A stretch of DNA of 64,000 nucleotides from DDH964 sp963763205 (lineage in GTDB: Bacteria > Desulfobacterota > Desulfuromonadia > Desulfuromonadales > DDH964), in NCBI GenBank assembly GCA_963763205.1, contig CAVXNQ010000004.1:103524-167523 (forward strand), written 5' to 3'. The notes under the pieces are model-generated. The model was not told the origin of the DNA. It made no database searches and was given only the letters and a program-made list of their open reading frames with translations. Both the position numbers and the translations under genes were made by a program. Of this stretch, positions 27,615 to 35,268 are shown one piece after another; position 1 is the stretch's first letter, and each line of letters starts with the position of its first letter.

Positions 27615-28781
27615 TCAGAGAAGCTGCAGGATGACGCACTTGAGGTATTCGGTTTCCGGACAGGAAAGCAGGACCGGATGATCCAGGGCCTGGCCGCGCA
27701 CCTCGAGCAGCCGGGCCTCGCGGCCGGCCTGGCGGGCCGCCTGGCGCAACAGGCCGAGGAAGGTCTCCCGATCGAGGTGGTGGGAGCAGGAGCAGGTGAC
27801 CAGGTGTCCGCCGGGCAGGACCTGTTCCATCGCCCGGCGGTTGACGGTCAGGTAGCCGCGGATCGCCTCGGGAAGCTTCTTGCGGCTCTTGACGAAAGCC
27901 GGAGGATCGAGAATCACCGTGTCGTAGCCGGCTCCCGGTTGCCGCAGCCGTTCGAAGACATCGCCCCGCTCGAAGCGGCAGGTCCCTTCGAGACCGTTGC
28001 GGCGGGCGTTTTCCGCGGCCAGGGCGACGGCAGCGGCGGAGATGTCGACCCCGGTGACGCTGGCGGCACCGAAGCTGGCCGCATGCAGCGACCAGCCGCC
28101 GGCATAGCAGAACAGATCCAGGACCCTTCCCCCCTCCACCCGGCCGCGCAGGGCCTGGTGGTTTTCCTTCTGGTCGAGAAACGCCCCGGTCTTCTGGCCG
28201 CCGAGGAGATCGGCGCGGAAGGTCAAATCCCCCTCCCGGAACAGAACCGGTTCCGGCAGTTGGCCGGCAAGCAGTTCGACCCTTTGCTCCAGCCCCTCCA
28301 GCTCCCGGACGGCCACGTCGTTGCGGGCGACGATTGCCCGCGGCTGGAACAACTCCTCCAGCACCTGGAGGATCAGCGCGCGGCGGCAGTCGATCCCCCA
28401 GGTCAAAAACTGCACCGAGAGCACCTCGCCGTAGGCATCGATGATCAGTCCGGGCAGGCCGTCGGCCTCGCCGTGGACCAGCCGCACGCCGTCCAGGCGC
28501 CCGTAGAGGCGGCGGCGATGGGCCGTCGCCCGTTCGATGCGCCGGAGATAGAACTCGGGCCGGTCGATCTCTTCGCCGCTGCGGCTGAGGATGCGTGCGG
28601 CGATCAGCGAGTGGGGATTGAAATAGCCGCTGCCGAGATAGGCATGGCTGGCGGTGCGGATTTCGACCGCGGTGCCGGGGGGAAGGTCGGCCGGGAGATC
28701 TGCGATTTCGTTGCTGAATACCCAGGGATGGCCGTCGCGGACCCGCCGCTCCCGGCCGGGACGGAGGAGCAGCTGGTTCAA
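27615..28781 (-). CDS. RlmI-like SAM-dependent RNA (cytosine-5) methyltransferase
   Basis: The 388-residue product has an N-terminal PUA-like domain (RRVRDGHPWVFSNEIADL). A middle region with GEADGLPGLIIDAYG is followed by a Rossmann methyltransferase with GGQKTGAFLDQKENH, VLDLFCYAGGWSL, VILDPPAFVKSRK and the catalytic cysteine motif CSCSHH. This is the layout of RlmI (YccW), which methylates 23S rRNA. The proposed start is TTG 28781, whose bases overlap the stop of the upstream regulator gene (TTGA), implying translational coupling. The exact RNA target is inferred by family only. Confidence 0.88.
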   Translation of the reverse strand: MNQLLLRPGRERRVRDGHPWVFSNEIADLPADLPPGTAVEIRTASHAYLGSGYFNPHSLIAARILSRSGEEIDRPEFYLRRIERATAHRRRLYGRLDGVRLVHGEADGLPGLIIDAYGEVLSVQFLTWGIDCRRALILQVLEELFQPRAIVARNDVAVRELEGLEQRVELLAGQLPEPVLFREGDLTFRADLLGGQKTGAFLDQKENHQALRGRVEGGRVLDLFCYAGGWSLHAASFGAASVTGVDISAAAVALAAENARRNGLEGTCRFERGDVFERLRQPGAGYDTVILDPPAFVKSRKKLPEAIRGYLTVNRRAMEQVLPGGHLVTCSCSHHLDRETFLGLLRQAARQAGREARLLEVRGQALDHPVLLSCPETEYLKCVILQLL

Positions 28782-29080
28782 GGACAGCTGCCGGGCTCGA
28801 AGAGGGCGTTTATGACCTGGCGCGCCTGCTCGGAGGTCACGTGGTAGAAGACCTCCACGCCGTCGCGGCGGCCGTCGATGATCCCCTTGTTCTTGAGCAG
28901 GGCCAGGTGCTGCGAGACGGTCGCCTGCGGCAGGCCCAGGCACTCCCAGATCTTCTTCACGTTGCAGGATTGGGACATCAGCCCGGCGACGATCTTCAGT
29001 CGCACCGGGTGACCGAGCACCTTGAGAACTTCGGCTTCCCGGTCGCAATTCAGGCCCTTGTCAAATTCCACCTGGTCCAT
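28778..29080 (-). CDS. ArsR/SmtB-family winged-helix regulator
   Basis: The 100-residue regulator shows LKVLGHPVRLKIVAGL, then a recognition helix region LPQATVSQHLALLKNKGII and the beta-wing GRRDGVEVFYHV, typical of ArsR-family dimers. Cysteines occur at SQSCNVKKIWECLG, beside the alpha-3 metal site position, and in the N-terminal GLNCD, so thiol or metal sensing is possible but unproven. It is cotranscribed with the RlmI-like gene. Confidence 0.9.
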   Translation of the reverse strand: MDQVEFDKGLNCDREAEVLKVLGHPVRLKIVAGLMSQSCNVKKIWECLGLPQATVSQHLALLKNKGIIDGRRDGVEVFYHVTSEQARQVINALFEPGSCP

Positions 29081-29108
29081 CGGCGTCCTCGTGGTTAACG
29101 TGGCGGGG

Positions 29109-29157
29109 TGTTAATCTGAATATGCGAATTTTAGTGGCGCTTCAGGAGGCTTGTCAA
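29109..29157 (-). promoter_or_regulatory. Promoter and likely autoregulatory operator of the ArsR-family gene
   Basis: On the minus strand TTGACA (29157-29152) and TAAAAT (29133-29128) are 18 bases apart. Just downstream the plus strand reads TTAATCTGAATATGCGAATT. Its ATCTGAATAT part resembles half sites bound by ArsR/SmtB proteins, so autorepression is plausible. Confidence 0.65.
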
Positions 29158-29387
29158 CAAGATTCCCGGCGGCGGCGCAAATTATCGGGGTCGACATTTT
29201 CCGCCTGCCGGCAGTAAACTGTTCGCTGGTCGCCAACTCCGCGCCCTGTCGCCGCCGTTTTGGCGGGACCTGGAACGATGCTGCCAACGGCGCGTCGGCG
29301 GCGTATTGCCAACCCCCGCGGCGGCGGGATCCTGCGCCCAGGTAGCTTCGGCAGGTGGCTGCCCTCCACGTCTGAAAGGATTTCGAT

Positions 29388-30203
29388 TTGCTGCGTCTTC
29401 TGCTTACTCTCGTCCTGCTGGCCGGCGTGCTACCCTCTGCCGGCGCCCAGGAATTGACTCCCGACATCCCGGTTCTCGAGTCCCACCGGCTCTCCTTCGA
29501 TGAGCTGGTGGGCCGGACCTTCCTCTACAACATCTCCTTCCTCTGGTTCGATCATCTGGCCAAGGGGCGTTTCACCCTGCAGCCCGGCGATCAGCCCGGC
29601 ACCTACCGGGCGACCCTCGAAGCCCGGACCCTGGGGCTGGCAGCGTGGCTGACCCAGGGCCGGGTGCAGGGCTACGAGTCGCTGATGGAGCGGGGGGCCG
29701 ACGGCAGTCTGCATTCGCTGCGTTACGAATCGCGCATCATGCGGCGTCACGACGATAAGATGATCGACCGCACCAAGCGCTTCACCTTCGACTACGCCAG
29801 GCACGAGGTCCATGTCGAAAAGCTGGCCGACGGCAAGCCGGTCTGGGAGGAAGTCCTCCCCATGACCGGCGATAAGCCCCCCAACGACATCCTCACCAGT
29901 TACTTCAATTTCCGCGACGGATTTTTCGGCCCCCTCGAACCCGGCCGTCACTACGTGGTGCCGACCTTCAACCGCCAGGGGGCCGGCAATATCGAGATCG
30001 ACCTGCTGACGAAGGCCGAACGCCAGGGCCTCGACTTCTTTCCCGCTGGCGGGCTGGTAGCACGGGTCAAGGTCGATCCGGAGATCTTCGACTCAAAAGA
30101 TGGGGGCATCTATGTCTGGCTGGACCCGCAGCTGCTCCCGGCGCGGGGAATCATCCAGAACGTCATCGGCCTCGGCGACGTCCGCGGCACCCTGCGCCCC
30201 TGA
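29388..30203 (+). CDS. DUF3108 domain-containing exported protein
   Basis: The 271-residue product has a signal peptide (LLLTLVLLAGVLPSAGA, cleavage near residue 20) and a single domain with the DUF3108 features RLSFDELVGRTFLYNISFLW, RFTLQPGDQPGTYRATLEAR and WLDPQLLPARGI. The family is periplasmic and of unknown function, and many members are found near lipoprotein or envelope genes. The TTG start 29388 follows GAAAGGA. The 307 bases upstream hold only the ArsR promoter. Confidence 0.8.
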   Translation: MLRLLLTLVLLAGVLPSAGAQELTPDIPVLESHRLSFDELVGRTFLYNISFLWFDHLAKGRFTLQPGDQPGTYRATLEARTLGLAAWLTQGRVQGYESLMERGADGSLHSLRYESRIMRRHDDKMIDRTKRFTFDYARHEVHVEKLADGKPVWEEVLPMTGDKPPNDILTSYFNFRDGFFGPLEPGRHYVVPTFNRQGAGNIEIDLLTKAERQGLDFFPAGGLVARVKVDPEIFDSKDGGIYVWLDPQLLPARGIIQNVIGLGDVRGTLRP

Positions 30204-30226
30204 TCCTTTAGGCTTAAGGAACCCTT

Positions 30227-31876
30227 ATGGACCAGACCCGCATTTTCGTCATCGGCCACCGCAATCCCGACACCGACTCTATTTGCAGCGCCCTGGCCTA
30301 CGCCCGACTGCGGCAGCTGCAGGGGGTGCAAAACATCGTCGCGGCGCGGGCCGGCAATGTCAATCGCCAGACCGAGTTCGTCCTCGATGAGCTCGGCGTC
30401 CCCCAGCCCCAATTGCTGATCGACGTCCACCCGCGGGTGCGCGACGTGGTCGGCAAGGAGGTGGTGACCATCGATGGCGACGCCCCCCTCTCCCGGGCCT
30501 TGGAGCTTTTTCATCTGCACAACTTTCGCCTCCTGCCGGTGGTCGATGCCGAGCGCCGGCCCTGCGGCCTGCTGGTCCTCAAGCGGGTCGCCGAACGATT
30601 CCTGGTCCCGCGCGAGGAGGCGGCCATCCGCCGCGTCGAGGCCTCCCCGGCCTCGCTGCGCCGCTGCCTGAAAGCGACCGCCCTGACCGAGTTCGATGCC
30701 GAGACGATCGAGGAACTGTCCCTGTACGTCGGCGCCATGGCCTCGGCGACCTTCGATGCCAAGTTCTCCCTGCTCGATGCCCGCCGCCTGGTCCTGATCA
30801 CCGGCGACCGGGAGAACATCCAGCGCAAGGGGATCGAGATGGGGGTGCGGGTGTTGATCGTGACCGGCAGTCTGCCGGTTTCGGAAACGCTGCTGGAGGC
30901 GGCCCGCAAGCAGGGAGTGACGGTTCTCTCCACCCCCTTCGATACCGCCACCAGTGCCTGGCTGACCCGGCTGTCGACGCCGGTTGCCCGCCTGGTCGGC
31001 GCAGACTTCATCAGCGTCGGCCTCAACGACCGGCTCGACGAACTGCGCCTCAAGCTGACCCACGGCAAGGATCCCGGCGCGGTGGTGCTCGACGGGGAGG
31101 GGCGGGTGGCGGCGGTGGCGACCAAGAGTAACCTGCTGAAACCCTCGCCGCTGCAGCTGATCCTGGTCGATCACAACGAACTCTCCCAGGCCGTGTCCGG
31201 GGCGGACAAGGTCGAAATCAGCGAGGTGGTCGACCATCACCGGCTGGGGAATTTCCATACCGAGGCGCCGATTCGCTTCATCAACCAGCCGCTGGGGAGC
31301 ACCTGCTCGGTGGTGGCCACCCTCTACCGCCAAGCCGGACTGGAACCGGAGCCGCAGATCGCCGGTCTGCTCCTGGCCGGGCTTCTCTCCGACACGGTGA
31401 TTCTCAAGTCGCCGACCACCACCGGCATCGACCGCGACCTGGCCGGCTGGCTCGGCACCCTGGCCGGGCGCGACCCCCAGGAGTTCGGACGCCGCATTTT
31501 CGCCGCCGGCAGCACCCTGGCCGCCTATCCGGGGATTCGCCAGCTGCTGCTGGCCGACTTCAAGGAATACGCCGCCGGCGACAAAACCTTCGGCGTCAGC
31601 CAGGTAGAGGTGGTCAGTTTTCACGAATTCCAGGGGATGAAAGCGGAAATCGCCGCGGAACTCGGCAAGCTGCGGGAGGAGCGGATGCTCGATTTCGCCG
31701 GCCTGCTGGTGACCGACATCGTGCGCGAGACGAGCCTGCTGCTGGCCGTCGGCGGCCGGGAGCTTCCCTACCTGATCGGCTATACCCAGGTGGAGCCAAA
31801 CCTCTTCGATCTGCCGGGGGTCCTTTCCCGGAAAAAACAGCTGGTCCCCCACCTGCTGAAGATTTTCAAGGTCTAG
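30227..31876 (+). CDS. Manganese-dependent family II inorganic pyrophosphatase with CBS and DRTGG domains
   Basis: The 549-residue enzyme hydrolyses pyrophosphate. The DHH catalytic part is split. GHRNPDTDSICSA lies at 9-21. The regulatory insert has a CBS pair and a DRTGG domain (about 65-300). Then come VDHNE (about 314) and DHHRLGN (about 336), and the DHHA2 domain ends with SRKKQLVP. CBS-containing PPases of this type bind adenine nucleotides, which tune activity. It overlaps the 3' end of the convergent YyaL gene by 11 bases. Confidence 0.94.
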   Translation: MDQTRIFVIGHRNPDTDSICSALAYARLRQLQGVQNIVAARAGNVNRQTEFVLDELGVPQPQLLIDVHPRVRDVVGKEVVTIDGDAPLSRALELFHLHNFRLLPVVDAERRPCGLLVLKRVAERFLVPREEAAIRRVEASPASLRRCLKATALTEFDAETIEELSLYVGAMASATFDAKFSLLDARRLVLITGDRENIQRKGIEMGVRVLIVTGSLPVSETLLEAARKQGVTVLSTPFDTATSAWLTRLSTPVARLVGADFISVGLNDRLDELRLKLTHGKDPGAVVLDGEGRVAAVATKSNLLKPSPLQLILVDHNELSQAVSGADKVEISEVVDHHRLGNFHTEAPIRFINQPLGSTCSVVATLYRQAGLEPEPQIAGLLLAGLLSDTVILKSPTTTGIDRDLAGWLGTLAGRDPQEFGRRIFAAGSTLAAYPGIRQLLLADFKEYAAGDKTFGVSQVEVVSFHEFQGMKAEIAAELGKLREERMLDFAGLLVTDIVRETSLLLAVGGRELPYLIGYTQVEPNLFDLPGVLSRKKQLVPHLLKIFKV

Positions 31877-33978
31877 AATTTTTTCCGGAGAGCAGCGCGA
31901 GCAGGGCGTCGGCGCCGTGAACGGGCGGCAGGCAGGTCCGTTCGCGGCAGAGCTGGGCGCGCGGGCTCTCCCCTGCGGCGAGCTCCTCCCCGGTCCCCTG
32001 TTTCAGGACCAGGCCGGGGCGGAACTCCTGGTGGACCCGCGACAGGAGTTCGCTCAACCCGCCGCCTTCCGCGTCGGCCCAGAGGGTCAGCTCCTCCTCC
32101 GGTCCGAGGGCGAAGTCGAGGGCGCAGAGCGCCTGCGCGTAGACCGAGGGATAACGCTCGATCTCCGCCAGGGCGCGGGCCAGCAGCTGCCGGCCGCGCT
32201 CTTCCAGCGCCGCATCGCCGCTCAGCCGTCCCAGGCGTAGCAGGTTGCCGATGGCCACCGAAGTCCCCGACGGGATGGCCCCGTCCTGCAGGGAACGTCC
32301 CCGTCCGAGCACCTCCTCGGCATCGCTGCCGCTGTCGTAGAGCCCTCCCTGGCCGTCGCCGAATAGCCCCTCCATCTCCGCCGTCAAATCCAGCGCCAGC
32401 TCCAGATCGGGCGGACTCCAGGCGCGCCTGGTGGAGTTCCAGCGAGCCCCCAGCAGAAAAAGGCATAATCGTCCAAAAAGCCGGGGATGGCCGCCTCCCC
32501 GTCGCACCAGCGGCGCAGCAGGCGCCCCTGCCGGCTGCGCAATTGATCCCCGACAAAGGCGGCGGCGCCGACCGCGGCCGCCACCAGCTTCTGTCGCCCC
32601 AGGACCGCCCCGGCCCGGGCCAGGGCGGCGATGGCCAGGCCGTTCCAGGCGGTGATGATCTTCTCGTCGCGGTGGGGGCGGGGGCGCCGCGAGCGGCGTG
32701 CCCGCAGCCCTTCCCGGGCCGCGCGCAGGCGCTCGGCCAGATCGGCGCCATCGAGATTCAGCTCGGCGGCCAGGGCGTTCAGGTCCTGCGCCAGGTGCGG
32801 AATGCTGCGCCCCTCGAAATTCCCCACGGCGGTGATGTCGAAACAGCGGCAGAAAAGGCGCGCCAGCTCCGGGTCTAGGGCGTCGGCAACCTGCTCCGGA
32901 CTCCAGAGATAGAAGGTCCCTTCCGCTCCTTCCGAATCGGCATCCTCGCCGCAGAAAAAGCCCCCCTCCGCATGGCGCAGGTCGCGCAGCAGGTAGTGCG
33001 CCGTCTCCTCGGCCAGTTGCGCGAAGAAGGGATCGCGGCTGACCTGCCAGGCCTCGACGGCGGCCAGGATCAGCAGCGCCTGGTCGTAGAGCATCTTCTC
33101 GAAGTGGGGCACCAGCCAGTGGTCGTCGACGGAATAGCGGTGGAGGCCGAAGCCGACCTGGTCGTAGATGCCCCCCAGGCGCAGGGCCTGCAGGGTGCGC
33201 AGAGCCATGGCGGTGGCCTCCGGGGCCTCCAGGCGACGGCCGAGGCGCAGCAACAGGGAGAGGTTGTGGGGCGCCGGGAACTTGGGTGCGCCGCCGAAGC
33301 CGCCGTGGGCCGGGTCGAAGTTGCGGCGGTACTGTTCCAGGGCCAGGCGCAGCGGTCTCTCGGAAAGGCTTCCTCGCCGGGGAACTGCGGCTGTTGCGCT
33401 GCTGCAGGGTGGCCGCCAGCTGCCGGCCTGTCTCCTCGACGCGGGAGCGCTGCCCCTGCCAGAGTTCGACGATCTTCTCCAGCAGGGGGATCAGGCCGAT
33501 GGCCCCCTGCCGGGACCGCGGGGGAAAGTAGGTGCCGGCGAAGAAGGGCCGGCGTTCGGGAGTCAGCACGATGGTCAGCGGCCAGCCGCCGCTGCCGGTC
33601 ATCAGCTGGCAGGCGGCCATGAAGGTGGCATCGATATCGGGGCGTTCTTCGCGGTCGACCTTGACGGCGATGAAGTGGCGATTGAGGAGCGTCGCCACCT
33701 CGCCATCGGCGAAGGATTCGTGGGCCATGACATGGCACCAGTGGCAGGTAGAGTAGCCGATGGAGAGGAAGATCGGCCGGTCCTCGTTCCCGGGCCCGGG
33801 CGAAGGCGGCCTCCCCCCACGGATACCAGTCGACCGGGTTGGCGGCGTGCTGCAGCAGGTAGGGGCTTTTCTCGAAGACCAGGCGGTTGTAGTGCTCGCC
33901 ACCGTCGACCGGCAGGCTGTGAAGGTCGTCGGCAGAAGGCCGGGCAGGGGGACGGGCGCTGGATTTACGGTCGTTCAT
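31866..33978 (-). CDS. Thioredoxin-domain protein of the YyaL/DUF255 family (multiple frameshifts in this sequence)
   Basis: The protein has an N-terminal DUF255 thioredoxin-like domain (LVFEKSPYLLQHAANPVDWY, then PIFLSIGYSTCHWCHVM with a CxxC pair). A six-hairpin glycosidase-like region follows (GGIYDQVGFGLHRYSVDDHW, HFEKMLYDQALL, DEKIITAWNGLAIAAL). Reading whole requires frame changes near 33798, 33355, 32455 and 32405, each consistent with a one-base indel. ATG 33978 was chosen because GAGGAG lies 9-14 bases upstream. The repaired length of about 700 residues is normal. The bacterial role of the family is uncharacterised. No reading suggests decay beyond the indels. Confidence 0.85.
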
Positions 33979-34072
33979 GACGGCGGCTCCTCGCACTGGA
34001 GCCTCTAGTTTAACACGAACGGCCGGCTGACGCCGTGGCGCGGAAGGGGCTGGTCCGGCCAGCCGCAGGCAT

Positions 34073-34143
34073 AAAAAAAGCCCCGTGAAGGAGGGGTATC
34101 ACGGGGCAAAAATCCCCGGCGGTTGGGGTGCCGGGGGTAGCAT
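34073..34143 (-). ncRNA. Candidate small RNA B with C-rich terminator loop
   Basis: A minus-strand promoter (TTGCAA 34178-34173, 17-base spacer, TACACT 34155-34150) predicts a start near 34143. The RNA would have a first hairpin CCCCGGC-ACCCCAACC-GCCGGGG. The terminator follows, a 9-bp stem GCCCCGUGA/UCACGGGGC with loop UACCCCUCCU and then seven U. Length is about 71 nt. No open frame with an RBS is present. The loop contains CCUCC, the complement of a Shine-Dalgarno core. Confidence 0.65.
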
Positions 34144-34149
34144 GGCGAG

Positions 34150-34178
34150 AGTGTACTGGATGTGAAAAAATCTTGCAA
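34150..34178 (-). promoter_or_regulatory. Promoter of small RNA B
   Basis: TTGCAA and TACACT lie 17 bases apart on the minus strand, immediately upstream of the predicted small RNA. Confidence 0.55.
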
Positions 34179-34207
34179 CAGGGAATTTTATCCCCGGCGC
34201 TGACAAT

Positions 34208-34280
34208 AAAAAGGCCCCGTACACGGAGGGGGGGTGTGTACGGGGCCAAACCTTTGGTCTGGAGTCCAGGCCAAAGCTCG
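34208..34280 (-). ncRNA. Candidate small RNA A with C-rich terminator loop
   Basis: A near-consensus minus-strand promoter (34287-34315) predicts a start near 34280. The RNA would fold into a hairpin CUUUGG-CCUGGACUCCAGA-CCAAAG, then a perfect 12-bp terminator stem GGCCCCGUACAC/GUGUACGGGGCC with an 11-nt loop ACCCCCCCUCC, then five U. Length is about 73 nt. It shares layout, terminator stem core and CCCCUCC loop with small RNA B, 137 bases downstream, so the two look like a tandem duplicate pair. Confidence 0.72.
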
Positions 34281-34286
34281 GAGTGA

Positions 34287-34315
34287 ATATTAGGTAGATC
34301 GGGGGAGATTTTCAA
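34287..34315 (-). promoter_or_regulatory. Promoter of small RNA A
   Basis: TTGAAA (34315-34310), a 17-base spacer and TAATAT (34292-34287) lie on the minus strand, just after the stop of the HAD gene. Confidence 0.72.
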
Positions 34316-34344
34316 GAGAAAAATTCGCCGAACTGATTTTTTTC

Positions 34345-34989
34345 TCACCGGCAGGGGTAAATGCCCAGCAGGGCAGGGATTTCACCCAGCCGTTCGATTC
34401 GCCAGCGGGCACTGGAAAAGTCCCCAGCGGCGTTCATGGTTCCGGGGATGACGATACAGGCCAGGCCGGCCCGGGCGGCAGCCTGAGCGCCACGGGGGGA
34501 ATCTTCGATGACCACGCAGCGACCCGGCTTTGCACCGCTGCGGGCGAGGGCCAGCAGGTAGGGTTCCGGATGGGGTTTGGAATGGTGGTAGTCTTCCCGC
34601 ATCAGGACGAAGTCGAAGTAGTCGAGCAGACCGCTGGCGCGATGCATGACCGCGAAATGTTCGCGGCGGCAACTGGTGACGATCGCCATGCGCACCCGCC
34701 CGCACAGCCGCTCCAGGGTCTCCTTCGCCTCCGGCAGCGGGGCAACGCCTTCGGCCAGCAGTTCACCGTAGCGGGCGTCGCGCCAGCTGCGCAGGGACTC
34801 GCGCGTCTCCCGGCCCCGGGATTCTGCAACCAGTTGGAAGACGCTCTCCCCCCGCTGCAGGGAAATCGTCCGGAAGGTCGGCAGATCCAGGTCGACGCCG
34901 ACCCGGGCCAGGGCTTCGGCGCAGGCCCGGTAATAGAGTTCCTCGGTGGCGACCAGCACCCCGTCGTTGTCCCAGAACAGCCAGTCCAT
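34345..34989 (-). CDS. HAD-superfamily phosphatase, beta-phosphoglucomutase/phosphoglycolate phosphatase-like
   Basis: The 214-residue product has motif I WDNDGVLVATEELYY, motif II IVTSC, motif III in HSKPHPEPYLLAL and motif IV VVIEDSPRGAQAAARAG, with a helical cap between I and II. It is a cytoplasmic phosphatase or phosphomutase of subclass I; the substrate is unknown. ATG 34989 is preceded by GGAGG. The gene is divergent from the Anbu cluster, and its -10 box (TATAAT, 35023-35018) is visible. Confidence 0.88.
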   Translation of the reverse strand: MDWLFWDNDGVLVATEELYYRACAEALARVGVDLDLPTFRTISLQRGESVFQLVAESRGRETRESLRSWRDARYGELLAEGVAPLPEAKETLERLCGRVRMAIVTSCRREHFAVMHRASGLLDYFDFVLMREDYHHSKPHPEPYLLALARSGAKPGRCVVIEDSPRGAQAAARAGLACIVIPGTMNAAGDFSSARWRIERLGEIPALLGIYPCR

Positions 34990-35017
34990 GTCACGTCCTC
35001 CGCGCTTGCTCCGAGCC

Positions 35018-35023
35018 ATTATA
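35018..35023 (-). promoter_or_regulatory. -10 box of the HAD gene
   Basis: A perfect TATAAT on the minus strand lies 29-34 bases upstream of ATG 34989. The -35 is weak (TGGCAC). Confidence 0.5.
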
Positions 35024-35111
35024 GGACTTCCTGCCCCGCCGTGCCAGTGGGGGGCGCCGCCGGGAGCCCGCTGAACCTTCACGGAGCGACCTTAGCGGCC
35101 GCGGCAAATAT

Positions 35112-35163
35112 CCGCGATTGTTCCGCGATTGTTCCTGCCATTGTTGACTGTTCATGGCATAAT
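35112..35163 (+). promoter_or_regulatory. Candidate promoter with direct-repeat operator of the Anbu cluster
   Basis: CCGCGATTGTT occurs twice in immediate succession (35112-35122 and 35123-35133), and a weaker third copy (CCATTGTT) follows. An extended -10 TGGCATAAT ends at 35163. The head-to-tail repeats upstream of a weak promoter suggest an activator site for the operon starting at 35269. Confidence 0.45.
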
Positions 35164-35268
35164 TAAGGCGATTGCCAGCCCCGAACGGCGTTCAGCCCGG
35201 TACCAGCACCGGCAACGGTTCGGCAGCTGCCCAACGTCCCGGCATCCCTGTCCAAAGGATGGGACCCC

